This document shows, piece by piece, positions 20,833-29,160 of a DNA stretch of 64,000 nucleotides. The notes beneath the pieces are model-generated. The model was given only the letters and a program-made list of their open reading frames with translations. It was not told the origin of the DNA and did no database searches. The translations under genes and the position numbers were made by a program. Every line of letters begins with the position of its first letter. The stretch's first letter is position 1. The stretch comes from Chromatiaceae bacterium (GTDB taxonomy: Bacteria; Pseudomonadota; Gammaproteobacteria; Chromatiales; Chromatiaceae). The DNA is taken from positions 1 through 64,000 of the forward strand of contig JACDZG010000029.1 of the NCBI GenBank assembly GCA_013426805.1. The letters are read 5' to 3'.

Positions 20833-22032
20833 TCAGCAGACCCCTTGCACGACGGCTTGCGCCACCCACTGCGCCAGGTCGTTCAGATTGAGGCGCTGGG
20901 CATTGGGAATCTCGACCGGATCGAGCGCCATGACGCGACGGACCAGAGGGGCGCCGTAAGCCTCATCCATCTTGGCGATTTCGTCCCTCAGATAGCCGAC
21001 GGCACGCTCGCGGATCGGCTGGCGATCCGGGGCAGACAGCGGCAGTGCATCGTGGAAGGCGCCCGCCAGGCTGCGCGGCTGCCAATCGCCCGCCTCCACC
21101 AGCATGAACTTGGCCCAATCGAAGGGTGCCGTAGAGCCGCGTTTGGCGCCGGGGCTGACGGTCGCAATCAGATGGACCAGGTGCTCGATGACTTTGCCGG
21201 CCAGTTCCCGCCGCTCGGGTGGTGTGGCGGCGGAGAAGCAGTCCGGAGCGGCGATGCCTTCCAAATTCTCGACCAGTTGGCGGACATCGATCACCACATA
21301 GCCATAGTACAAACCCGAGGCCAGTTCGGTATCGAAGATGCCCGCCGAGCCCAGTTCCCCGGTCTCTTGGAGCAAGTCATCAACCACGGTAAAGTAATCA
21401 CTCTCGACCTGCGCCTCATGCACCGTGAAGGCATGGGCGACATAGACCGCGGCGTCGCGGCCGGCGAGCACGTCCGAGGTGACCATCCGACCAAACAGCG
21501 CCGACTCCAAACCACTGCCGTGTTTGAGCGCGGTGATATTCTGTTTCTCGTCCTTTAGCATCTTGAGCACGGCCGTCTTCAGTGCCGCCTCGGCGGGGTT
21601 TTCCTGGGCCAATGCGCTACAGCGCTGGACCAGATAATCGATCTCGGCCCTTCCCATCAAGACGGCTTGCCCGGTTTTCAGCGCGTCTTCTCCCTTTTTC
21701 TCCTTACCCGCCTTATCGACCAGGCCGCCATCACGCAGGGCCTCCGCCGCCGCTTGCGCCAACGGCTCGGCGATACCGCCTTCAACGATCCGCTGGCGGA
21801 TCAGCTCCAACGTGCCGCGCGAGCGAATGGCCATCGGCACCGCCAATTCCGACAAAGCGAAGCGGTCATCGGCAATCCGCCAATGACGTTTGAGGCACTG
21901 CGAGGAGATCCGGGTCCGCACGGTGTCGCCCAATGGGAGGCGCTTGGCCAGCCCGGCATCATCCCGGTTGATCAGCGCGGCGGGATAGGTGTGCAGGGTG
22001 TGAATCTGGATGAAACGGGGTTCGGTGGTCAT
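20833..22032 (-). CDS. cas7e: Cascade backbone subunit Cas7e
   Basis: The 399-residue CasC/Cse4 protein forms the six-subunit backbone along the crRNA spacer and kinks every sixth base out of the hybrid. The family opening IQIHTLHTYPAALINRDDAG and SSQCLKRHWR are clear. I use the ATG at 22032, which has AAGGAATC upstream and gives the conserved N-terminus; a TTG at 22062 overlapping the cse2 stop is possible but less likely. Confidence 0.96.
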   Translation of the reverse strand: MTTEPRFIQIHTLHTYPAALINRDDAGLAKRLPLGDTVRTRISSQCLKRHWRIADDRFALSELAVPMAIRSRGTLELIRQRIVEGGIAEPLAQAAAEALRDGGLVDKAGKEKKGEDALKTGQAVLMGRAEIDYLVQRCSALAQENPAEAALKTAVLKMLKDEKQNITALKHGSGLESALFGRMVTSDVLAGRDAAVYVAHAFTVHEAQVESDYFTVVDDLLQETGELGSAGIFDTELASGLYYGYVVIDVRQLVENLEGIAAPDCFSAATPPERRELAGKVIEHLVHLIATVSPGAKRGSTAPFDWAKFMLVEAGDWQPRSLAGAFHDALPLSAPDRQPIRERAVGYLRDEIAKMDEAYGAPLVRRVMALDPVEIPNAQRLNLNDLAQWVAQAVVQGVC

Positions 22033-22058
22033 GGCGCGGCGATTCCTTGTGGAGTGAT

Positions 22059-22622
22059 TCAAGCAGCCTGTTTATCGGCCGCGGCGAGCGCGGAGAAATA
22101 ACGCCCGGCGATTCTCAAACGGATGGCATCGGCTTTGACTTCATCGCCTTCAGTGAGGATCAAACTGCCAAGTTCATACCAGTTCGGGGCGACCTCCTTG
22201 GAGGCCAACAAGCGCAGCAGACGCGGCAGGATCTGGCGAAAGGCATCGCCTCGCGAGGTCAGGAGCTTGGTCACCCGGGATTCCGCTATGCCGGCGTCGC
22301 AGAGTTGCCGTCCCAGCGGCCCGATCGCGTGTCCGGCCAACGCGATGCCATGGGCGATCAAGGCCCAGCGGCGCCAGGTTTGCGGGGTCCAGCGTTCGGG
22401 TTCCAGGTCGGCGTGAATGAAGGCGCGCGCCAAGGCCGCCACCTGATGCGGGCGTAGTTCTCCATCCGGGTCCAGGCGTGCGAGCGCTGCCCGCTCGCCC
22501 TTGCCCAAACCGTATAGGTCGCCGCTGAAACGTGCCGCCTGGCCGATGAGGTTGGCCAGTTTGCCGATTGACGAGCCTTCGCGCTCCACGGGGGTCGCCG
22601 ATTCCGAATCAGGGTTGGTCAT
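22059..22622 (-). CDS. cse2: Cascade small subunit Cse2
   Basis: The 187-residue CasB (Cas11e) is present as two copies in Cascade and stabilises the R-loop. The segment LGKGERAALARLDPDGELRP is the recognisable Cse2 signature, followed by helices ending in RLRIAGRYFSALAAAD. The ATG at 22622 overlaps the cas8e stop by 14 bp; the longer frame lies inside cas8e and is discarded. Confidence 0.93.
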   Translation of the reverse strand: MTNPDSESATPVEREGSSIGKLANLIGQAARFSGDLYGLGKGERAALARLDPDGELRPHQVAALARAFIHADLEPERWTPQTWRRWALIAHGIALAGHAIGPLGRQLCDAGIAESRVTKLLTSRGDAFRQILPRLLRLLASKEVAPNWYELGSLILTEGDEVKADAIRLRIAGRYFSALAAADKQAA

Positions 22623-24216
22623 GGGCGGTCTCCTTGGCATCCTTTTGGTCTTTGTAGTAGCGCGCCAGCGTGGGCAGTACTTTATCGCTGCGCAGGCCGC
22701 CATGAAAGCGGCTCAAGGCAGCGGCGCGGGCGCGGTAACGCTGTTCGCCGCTGCGCGGGCCGGCGGTGAAGGCGTCAAGCAGGATGGCCTCGCCCCGCTC
22801 AGCCATCGCCAAATACCAGCGCAGACGGACATCGTCCGGATGAGGGGATTCGAGCTCTTCGTTCAGACCCAGCGGGCCGTCGAAAAAGCGGGCGTCTTCG
22901 CCCTGTTCAAAGGGTTTGGCGAAGCGGTTGGCCTTGTCCTTGGCACCGTCGCTGAACTTGTCTTTCGGGGCACCGTTCTCGATCAGGGTGGCGAGGGCGG
23001 TCCAGAGCACGCCACGAATCCTGCTGATGGCATCGACACGCTCTTCGGCGATCTTTGCCAGGACATCGGTCTTTTTCTGGGCCATGAATCGCCGAACTGT
23101 CGGGGAGATCGGAATGCGCCGCTCATGATAACCGTCGGTCGTGCTTTGACCTCCCGCAATTGCGCGGGCAATGACCGTCAATCCCGTGGCAGCGTCGTCC
23201 ACACGGATGACTTGGGTAGGTGATCTACGGTAATTGGCGCCGAACAGCAACTCGACCATGCGTTTGTAATGAAAGCCAGTGCCTGAGACCCCCAGGGATT
23301 TACCAGATGCGATTTCGACCGGCGTCCATAAGTCACCGGTATTGCCTTTACGTTCATGGGATTCATCCTTGGCAATCCGCGCCGTTGCACTGGTGGTTCG
23401 CCGTGCCCGGATGCAACCTCCCGTGTCCGTTAAGCGGATGCGGCGGCTGATCTCGATAAAAAAGGGATCGAGAGCAGCGAAGGATTTGCCGCTCTTACCA
23501 TCCCAAGGCTCCAACCAGAGAAGACCGCTCCCGCCCGAGTCTGCGTATCCGAATTGTTCGACCAATCGGGGCCGCTCCGCGAGCGCAATGCGAACATCAC
23601 GTAGCCAGCGCTGGCCTGGCCCGCCCGGCGGGTCGATACCGATCCCCGGGCGGCTCGATGATCCTCCATTCATGCGGCAAACGCCGAAATTACCGCGACC
23701 GGGATAGGGTGCCGCGGTTTGCAGACTTACGAGAGCAAACATCCAGTCGTCCGCCGCGGCGCTGCCGATGCGCTGCTGTTTCAGATCGTGATTCTTCGAT
23801 GTGACCAAGACGTCCAAACTATCAGGAGTAGGTCGGTCATCGTCCCAGTCGTCGATTCTGTCACCCGAGACAGGTGATTGCAGCAATGCCGGCCGCTCGG
23901 GTGGCGTCACTAGACACCAGGCCGCCCCGTCCGCATTATCCGGCGTCAACGCCAACAGTGTCGCTTGCCATTCCGCTTCATTAGCGAACGGCTCGGTTTG
24001 TCCGGCCCGATGCAGCACCAGCGCCGCGAGTTGCACCAGAAAGGCGTGCCAGGGGTGGCGCTGGTGCGGACGCAGCGCCGGAAAGTCACGGATGCGATCC
24101 GAAGCCAGGGCGGCGAACAGCCCCGGCAGACTGAACTGAGCCCGGCGACCATCGGCGGCCAGGCGGACGCCGATCAAAGGCTCGTCGAGCAGTGAATAAC
24201 GCAGCGGCAACGTCAT
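22609..24216 (-). CDS. cas8e: Cascade large subunit Cas8e (Cse1/CasA)
   Basis: The 535-residue protein recognises the PAM, opens target DNA and recruits Cas3. Family features are the opening YSLLDEPLIGVRLAADGRR, which includes the conserved L-D-E-P, and the segment FPALRPHQRHPWHAFLVQLA. The C-terminal four-helix bundle carries the repeated R-F-H and R-x-R-A patterns. The start ATG has AGGA five bases upstream. This is the first gene of the Cascade operon; the 199 bp between it and cas3 hold a putative promoter and a mini-CRISPR array. Confidence 0.95.
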   Translation of the reverse strand: MTLPLRYSLLDEPLIGVRLAADGRRAQFSLPGLFAALASDRIRDFPALRPHQRHPWHAFLVQLAALVLHRAGQTEPFANEAEWQATLLALTPDNADGAAWCLVTPPERPALLQSPVSGDRIDDWDDDRPTPDSLDVLVTSKNHDLKQQRIGSAAADDWMFALVSLQTAAPYPGRGNFGVCRMNGGSSSRPGIGIDPPGGPGQRWLRDVRIALAERPRLVEQFGYADSGGSGLLWLEPWDGKSGKSFAALDPFFIEISRRIRLTDTGGCIRARRTTSATARIAKDESHERKGNTGDLWTPVEIASGKSLGVSGTGFHYKRMVELLFGANYRRSPTQVIRVDDAATGLTVIARAIAGGQSTTDGYHERRIPISPTVRRFMAQKKTDVLAKIAEERVDAISRIRGVLWTALATLIENGAPKDKFSDGAKDKANRFAKPFEQGEDARFFDGPLGLNEELESPHPDDVRLRWYLAMAERGEAILLDAFTAGPRSGEQRYRARAAALSRFHGGLRSDKVLPTLARYYKDQKDAKETAHDQP

Positions 24217-24259
24217 GTTGATCCTGTCGGACTCTGACGAACATCGTTCAGTTGTGATG

Positions 24260-24288
24260 AGTGTAGATCAGTAAACGATGTAGGGCAA
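24260..24288 (-). promoter_or_regulatory. Putative sigma70 promoter of the cas8e-cas2 operon
   Basis: On the minus strand TTGCCC (24288-24283) is followed, after exactly 17 bp, by TACACT (24265-24260). Each box has 4 of 6 consensus bases. Transcription would begin about 37 nt before the cas8e ATG. A second -35-like TTGGCA lies at 24296-24291. This is a by-eye call. It matters because the self-protospacer at 24277-24308 covers the -35 element. Confidence 0.45.
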
Positions 24289-24308
24289 GTTGCCAAGTAT
24301 ATGCACCT
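24277..24308 (+). promoter_or_regulatory. Self-protospacer for the mini-array guide, over the cas8e promoter
   Basis: Read 5'->3' on the plus strand, bases 1-5 (GATGT) and 7-13 (GGGCAAG) are identical to the mini-array guide. Position 6 differs, and that is one of the flipped-out positions that type I-E complexes do not read. Positions 14, 15 and most beyond 17 mismatch. The three bases immediately 5' are AAC, a plausible AA-type PAM whose C equals the last base of the crRNA repeat. Seed-limited matching would allow binding without cleavage. Confidence 0.7.
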
Positions 24309-24323
24309 TACGAGCGGTCGAAC

Positions 24324-24414
24324 TCGCCTGATCCCCGCGAGCGCGGGGGAAATAAAGCAGCTCACGCTGCGCCTTGCCCCACATCGGGCCTATCCCCGCG
24401 AGCGCGGGGGAAAT
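24324..24414 (-). CRISPR. Mini-CRISPR: two repeats, one 32-nt spacer, between cas3 and cas8e
   Basis: Two copies of the main-array repeat (24386-24414 and 24324-24353) flank one spacer of exactly 32 nt (24354-24385). Both keep the hairpin, and both end AAAT on the plus strand where the array has AACC. In transcription order (minus strand) the first repeat keeps the complete 8-nt handle AUAGGCCC. The second keeps the hairpin but its handle is altered, with an inserted base. That is what one functional crRNA requires: a correct 5' handle and a 3' hairpin. The array begins one base after the cas3 stop codon, so cas3 read-through would transcribe it and Cas6e would cut the transcript between cas3 and cas8e. 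Confidence 0.9.
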
Positions 24415-24415
24415 G

Positions 24416-27025
24416 TCAGCGTTTTTCCAGTCCAACACGGCTGTAGCGAAAGCGCACCGCTCCAAGGTTGAAGACAATCGCTCCATCCAGGGTGGTCACC
24501 GCCGTCGGCTGGGCATCCTGATCCAGACTCTCAGGCACCAGAAAGTGCCGGATCGGCAACTGGCACAGGGGTTCGCCGAAGGGTCCGGTCGGCGCCGGGT
24601 TGAAGGTCAACAGGCGATCACGCACGCCCAGGCGGGTGGCAATGTCGAGATCGGTCGGAAAGGCTTGTTGCTTGTCGAAGGCCAGGTCGATCTCCAAGCC
24701 GTGCAGTTGGGCGATGGTGCGCTTGGCACCGGTCTGCCCTTGGATCTGCTGGCCGAGCTTCTGCCAGTCCTCGCCCAACGCCTCGATATCGGTCAACCGC
24801 GTGGGAAACGTCGCGCCCTCGACCAGGGCGCGGTTGTCATCCGGGATCGTGACCGTGGGGCGCTCGGCAATCAGGCGGCGCGTCGCCTCGACCGACCGAA
24901 GATCGGCATAAACGCCACCGCCGTTGTGGAACTGCCCCAGACCGTGCCGCGAGGCCTTTAACAGCGGTGTCAGATCGTGGCTCGGAGGCGTCAGGATCCA
25001 GGCTTGGGGCGAGCGGTACACCACAGGGCGCTGCTCCGGCGGGCGCGGATGACGATGCAGGCGGCCGATTCGCTGCAAGAGCACATCCATCGGGCAAAGG
25101 TCGGTGATCAGCAGATCGGCATCGAGATCCAGGCTCTGCTCGAGGGTCTGGGTGCCGACGACGATGCGCGGGCCGGGCGGCCGATCCTTGCCAAGCTGGG
25201 CTTGAATCGCCGCATCCAGCCGCGGGCGGTCCTGGCGGCTGAAACGGCTGTGGTGCAGCGTGGCGACCCCATCCACGTTGAACAGCCAGCCTCGATCGGA
25301 AAGCTGGTCCTCCAGTGCCTGGAAAACGGCCAGCGCCGTGGGCACGGTGTTGCGGATCACCAGCACCTTGGCCCCGGTGGCAGCGGCATCAATGGCCAGA
25401 CGGGCAATCTGTTGGGCGTCGTCGATCAGGTCTAGCGCCGACCAGGACACCGTCTTGGGGCGCAGTGTCGAGGCGATGGCGCCAACCCCGCGGTGGTCCG
25501 AGACCGCCGGATAGGGTGTGTCACAGGCGGCTTGAAAATCCAGAATCCCAGGCCTTGCGCCTTGGCCTATTGCCAGGTAACGCGCGCGGGCACTGGAACC
25601 GAGGGTGGCGGACAGCAGGAGCGCATGCCCGCCGCACCCCAGATGCGCCTGTAACAGGCGCTCCAGCAACACGGTCATGTAAGGATCGGATGCATGGACC
25701 TCGTCGACTACCAGCAGACTGCGCGCCAATAGAGCATGGCGCAGGTGGGCATGGCGCACCTGCAACGCTCCGAGAAGGGCCTGATCGATGGTGCCGACGG
25801 CCAGCGGTGCGGCGAGAAAGCGCTTGGGCGATTCCGCCGCCCAGCGTCGATGGGCCTCGACATCCGCCGGCTCATCTGGCCAATGGACCTTGAAATCGGG
25901 GAGTGCGATCGGCTCTTGACCATCGGCACTGGCATAGCCCGGCAGGGCGCGTACGGTTAAGGGCGCGTCGGTCGGCCAGATGCGCGCGACCGCGGTGCGG
26001 ACACGCGCGTAGACCTGGCTGGCGGAGACGCGGGTGGGAAGCGCGAAATAGAGGCTGTCGACCTCACCGCGCCGCAGCAGATGCACGAAGCGCCAGAGCG
26101 CCGCTTCGGTTTTGCCGCTGCCGGTCTCGGATTCCAGGATCACCAGCGGCCCCAGCCCGTGGTTATCCATGGCCGCCTGGATCGGATAGGGCGGATCGTT
26201 GAATATCTGGTCGAAGGTCGCGGCGCGCTGGTTCAAGTCCCTGCACCAAGCATCGGCATCCATCCCCAGGGCTGCCACCGCCTGATCGGCATAACCCGGC
26301 GCGGCCTGGGCACGCGCCCCAAGCCCGTTTGACAGGGGGAAGAACGCGGTATCGGAGCCGAGCCAGTCAGCCAACTGCACCAGTCCGGCAAACAGATGGC
26401 CGAACGCCGGCGCGTCCGGGAGCGGGGCGCCGCCGGGGACGAAGGCTTCCGGATACAGCATGAGCGCGCCTTGTCCGATCTGGGCGAGTACGGGGGCCGG
26501 GTCGTAAAGCGTCTGACCGTCGCGACCGGTAACCGGTTTCCAGATTGCCCGCGGCCAATCCGCCGGGCTCTCGATGATCGGGCGGCCATGATGGCTGATG
26601 CTGGCCTTGATGAGCGGTTCGACCGCCTCGCCCCAAGTGCAGAGCGCATCAATGGGCAACAGGGCGATCAAGGGCTGGAGAAAGGCGTCGTCACCAAACA
26701 GCTTCGTGGCTTCCAGCCCATGCCCGGCAGGATTCGGCCATTCTCTGGGATGTTCACCCTTAGGCCACCGCTTGGCCTGAAATCCGCTATTGGCCTTGCC
26801 GAGGTCATGGAGAAACACCAGGACCGCCAGGCGTGCAATGTCCCGCACACTGAGGGTCCGACCAGCCGCGCGCTCCAAGGCCCGCCGGATGGAGCGGCAA
26901 CGACACAAGCGCACGAAACAGGCTGCAACATCAATGAGATGGTCCGTCAGCGGGTGCCAAGCGATGGTGTGCCCGTCCTTGTCGCGCTCCAGCTTTCCAA
27001 ACGCAGCAGGGAGAGTGTTGTACAT
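24416..27025 (-). CDS. cas3: CRISPR-associated helicase-nuclease Cas3
   Basis: The 869-residue protein degrades target DNA after Cascade recruitment. The N-terminal HD nuclease domain has WHPLTDHLIDVA (His24), FLHDLGKANSGF (His73-Asp74) and SHHGRP near 145. The SF2 helicase has Walker A SETGSGKTEAALW (299-311), DEVH at 441-444, LLLSATLG, and motif VI QRIGRLHRH. I use the ATG at 27025, which has AGAGGA six bases upstream and the family N-terminus; the frame extends 84 codons further but without Cas3 features. cas3 is on the same strand as and upstream of the Cascade operon, separated from it by the mini-CRISPR. Confidence 0.96.
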   Translation of the reverse strand: MYNTLPAAFGKLERDKDGHTIAWHPLTDHLIDVAACFVRLCRCRSIRRALERAAGRTLSVRDIARLAVLVFLHDLGKANSGFQAKRWPKGEHPREWPNPAGHGLEATKLFGDDAFLQPLIALLPIDALCTWGEAVEPLIKASISHHGRPIIESPADWPRAIWKPVTGRDGQTLYDPAPVLAQIGQGALMLYPEAFVPGGAPLPDAPAFGHLFAGLVQLADWLGSDTAFFPLSNGLGARAQAAPGYADQAVAALGMDADAWCRDLNQRAATFDQIFNDPPYPIQAAMDNHGLGPLVILESETGSGKTEAALWRFVHLLRRGEVDSLYFALPTRVSASQVYARVRTAVARIWPTDAPLTVRALPGYASADGQEPIALPDFKVHWPDEPADVEAHRRWAAESPKRFLAAPLAVGTIDQALLGALQVRHAHLRHALLARSLLVVDEVHASDPYMTVLLERLLQAHLGCGGHALLLSATLGSSARARYLAIGQGARPGILDFQAACDTPYPAVSDHRGVGAIASTLRPKTVSWSALDLIDDAQQIARLAIDAAATGAKVLVIRNTVPTALAVFQALEDQLSDRGWLFNVDGVATLHHSRFSRQDRPRLDAAIQAQLGKDRPPGPRIVVGTQTLEQSLDLDADLLITDLCPMDVLLQRIGRLHRHPRPPEQRPVVYRSPQAWILTPPSHDLTPLLKASRHGLGQFHNGGGVYADLRSVEATRRLIAERPTVTIPDDNRALVEGATFPTRLTDIEALGEDWQKLGQQIQGQTGAKRTIAQLHGLEIDLAFDKQQAFPTDLDIATRLGVRDRLLTFNPAPTGPFGEPLCQLPIRHFLVPESLDQDAQPTAVTTLDGAIVFNLGAVRFRYSRVGLEKR

Positions 27026-27268
27026 GAGTCCTCTGTTCACGACGGGGCGCGCTTGCCGGTCCACCTCCCACCCCAAATCGCCGATACGTAAGACAGCGGA
27101 GGCGTCAGAGGATGTAGATAATAGGTATCGGCTTGAAGCGCTTGCGCGATTGTACAAAAACGAGGCGCACCACGATGTCCAAATGTACATTCCTGAGCTC
27201 GTCATGCGCGCGGACTTGCACCGCAGCTTGACCGCGGCGCCGGGCAGCCTGGCCGCGAACTGCAATGA
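27026..27268. other. Upstream region of cas3
   Basis: No convincing gene. It should carry the cas3 promoter on the minus strand; TATTAT lies near 27117-27122, but I see no good -35. Base composition is less GC-rich around 27110-27200 than in the neighbourhood. Confidence 0.4.
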
Positions 27269-27505
27269 GTTGCGCACTGGCGTACCGCCCAGGTCGACAA
27301 GACCCTCGCTGCCGCGCCTGAGCGCCTGAGCGGGGAGATCGCCTATTGGCCGGACCGGTGGCTGAAACTCAAGGATGGCGGCGAAGCGGACCAGGCTGTC
27401 CGGATCACTCTCGAAAACGCGCGCCGCACCATTGCCGACTTTGAAAGCCGCCTGGAGGGCCGCAGGTCTCTCCTATCCTCCGCCCCACGATGGTTAACCG
27501 CTTAA
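27269..27505 (+). pseudogene. Protein-coding remnant, possibly from a large helicase-like defence gene
   Basis: An open frame of 78 codons without a start (a stop precedes it) encodes a protein-like segment including GEIAYWPDRWLKLKDGGEAD, VRITLENARRTIADFESRLE and a short basic tail before TAA. From memory this resembles the coiled-coil segment of big SNF2-type helicases that carry DUF3883 and occur in defence islands. I cannot verify that, and the match is only to a short stretch. It is most simply a decayed fragment next to the CRISPR locus. Confidence 0.35.
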
Positions 27506-27550
27506 TCGGCTGCACACAGTTGCAACCTCAAGTAACCAGGAGCAACCTCT

Positions 27551-27838
27551 GTGAGTATCGACATCAAAGAAGCGGTCAAAGCGGCTCGAGAAAGTGCCCG
27601 TGCGCTGTTTGACCAGGAACCGCTGGACAATCTAGCGCTCGAAGAGGTCGTGTTTGATGACGCGAGAAATCAATGGCTTGTGACGCTGGGGTATGATTCG
27701 CCGCACAAGCTCATAAGAAGGACAAGCGGATCAGGCCTTTTTCCAACGGTCGAAGAAGAAACACTGCGGGAATACCAGATATTCCGAATCGATCCTAGTG
27801 ACGGCCATCTGGTCTCCATCAGCATAAGGAAGCTTTGA
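27551..27838 (+). CDS. Small hypothetical protein, partner of a broken PIN-like gene
   Basis: The 95-residue protein starts with GTG and a good AGGAG eight bases upstream. It has an N-terminal helix (IDIKEAVKAARESARALF) followed by a beta-rich half with WLVTLGYDSPHKL and EYQIFRIDPSDGHLVSISIR. I recognise the layout of small proteins often encoded immediately before a PIN-domain-like protein, but cannot name the family. Its stop overlaps a GTG that opens a PIN-like N-terminus, consistent with a two-gene module whose second gene is truncated. Confidence 0.7.
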   Translation: MSIDIKEAVKAARESARALFDQEPLDNLALEEVVFDDARNQWLVTLGYDSPHKLIRRTSGSGLFPTVEEETLREYQIFRIDPSDGHLVSISIRKL

Positions 27839-27839
27839 T

Positions 27840-27941
27840 GTGCCCCATCACCACCTTGCGTCACCGCGGCAAGGCATTCTGATCGATGCAAATCTGTTGA
27901 CCGACTTCAATCCTATCAGGGAGCAGTGGCTGAGTCGCTGA
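27840..27941 (+). pseudogene. Truncated PIN-domain-like gene
   Basis: A GTG overlapping the stop of the preceding gene opens 33 codons that include GILIDANLLTDF, the first beta strand and catalytic-aspartate region of PIN-like nucleases. The frame then stops. A full PIN domain needs about 130 residues, so this is a 5' remnant. Confidence 0.45.
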
Positions 27942-28039
27942 CCCAAATTAGGCGATTGCCGGGTTCCGGCCAGCGATGCGCAGGTGGAGTCCAAGGCTTC
28001 AGCCAGCTAGCCGCAAGCATGACCAAGGACGCCCTGCCC

Positions 28040-28696
28040 TCACCCCCGCAACGACAAGATGTCCCAACCGCGCGCCAGTGCCGCCTCGCGCAAGACCGCA
28101 TCCGGGTCGACCGCCACCGGCCGATCCACCCGCTCCAACAGCGGCAAATCGTTGTGCGAATCGCTGTAGAAACTGCTGCCCGCCAGGGATTCGCCCTGGG
28201 CTGCGAGCCAGACCTCCAACCGGGCGACCTTGCCGGCCTGGAAGGACGGGATGCCGGACACCGCACCGGTGAAGCGGCCCTCGTGCACTTCCGGGTCGGT
28301 CGCGATCAGGTGCGGGACGCCGAACAGCGCCGCGGTCGGCGCGGTGATGAAGGTGTTGCTGGCGGTGATGATCAGCAGGGTGTCCCCGGCCGCGCGATGA
28401 CGGTCAACCAACTCCCGGGCAGCGGGCAGCATCAGCGGCGCGATGCATTCGCGCACGAAACGGGCACGTAGCGACTCCAAGAGTTCCGGCGGATGATCGC
28501 GTAACGGGCGCAGGGAGAAGCGCAGGAAGGCATCAATGTCCAGATTTCCTTCCTGGTAGTCGCGATAGAAGGCGTCGTTGGTGCGCGCGAACTCGGTGCC
28601 GTCTTCCAGCCCCTGGGCGACCAGGAATTGGCCCCACAGGTGGTCGGAGTCCCCGGCGAGCAGGGTGTTGTCGAGATCGAAGATCGCCAAAGCCAT
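28040..28696 (-). CDS. HAD-IB family phosphatase (SerB-like)
   Basis: The 218-residue cytoplasmic phosphatase of the haloacid dehalogenase superfamily opens with motif I FDLDNTLLAGDSD (Asp6 nucleophile, Asp8). Motif II threonine/serine lies in LLIITASN, and motif III in SFYSDSHNDLPLLE, which holds the metal-binding aspartates. The helical cap between motifs I and II makes it subclass IB, like phosphoserine phosphatase, but the substrate is uncertain. It is divergent from rppH-ptsP, an arrangement seen in several gammaproteobacteria including Pseudomonas. Confidence 0.9.
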   Translation of the reverse strand: MALAIFDLDNTLLAGDSDHLWGQFLVAQGLEDGTEFARTNDAFYRDYQEGNLDIDAFLRFSLRPLRDHPPELLESLRARFVRECIAPLMLPAARELVDRHRAAGDTLLIITASNTFITAPTAALFGVPHLIATDPEVHEGRFTGAVSGIPSFQAGKVARLEVWLAAQGESLAGSSFYSDSHNDLPLLERVDRPVAVDPDAVLREAALARGWDILSLRG

Positions 28697-29160
28697 ACTG
28701 TGATTCCTGTTCCGGTTCGTGCCCGGACGCCGGCACGACGCGTCGTTGGCCGCATTGTGCCTGATCTGACCAAGGGTTCAACCCGAAGAAGCGCCATCCG
28801 CCCCGCGCGGCGCGGATGAGCAACGAACAGCGTTGGCGCGAGCGCGTGGTTCGCTGGCCGCGCACAGGCGATCGGGCCGGCAGCCGCCGAATCCTGGAAC
28901 GATGACTGATTCCATTAGTTTTTCCGACTATTTTCACAGACAGATCGGCCATTGTGGGGGCACGCGCCGGACGCGGAACGCGAGCCGTCCGGACCCGCGA
29001 CATGAGACGGTCGGCAGCGCCGCCGCCCGAACGCGCCCGCGCAACGCAGCGCGACCCGTGGAAAGCTGTGCAACGGCAATCGCTTATGCAAATCTCTTGC
29101 TTGCCCGCCCTAATCCGAATGTGGAAGAATGAAAGCCACAACAAGGCGGGGTACGGTTCC

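Noticed and set aside
24324-24414. Mini-array as an ordinary second CRISPR with a phage spacer
   Set aside because: Not excluded, but it has no leader, is embedded directly after the cas3 stop, has only one functional handle, and its seed matches the adjacent cas8e promoter. An autoregulatory guide explains more of the features.
27108-27120. Second possible target of the mini-array guide near the cas3 promoter (GATGTAG)
   Set aside because: Only the first five bases and position 7 match, pairing fails from position 8, and the flank is GAG with no AA-type PAM. Too weak to claim.
26790-27329. Plus-strand frame opposite the cas3 5' end
   Set aside because: It overlaps the Cas3 HD-domain coding region in antisense and has no ribosome site or family features.
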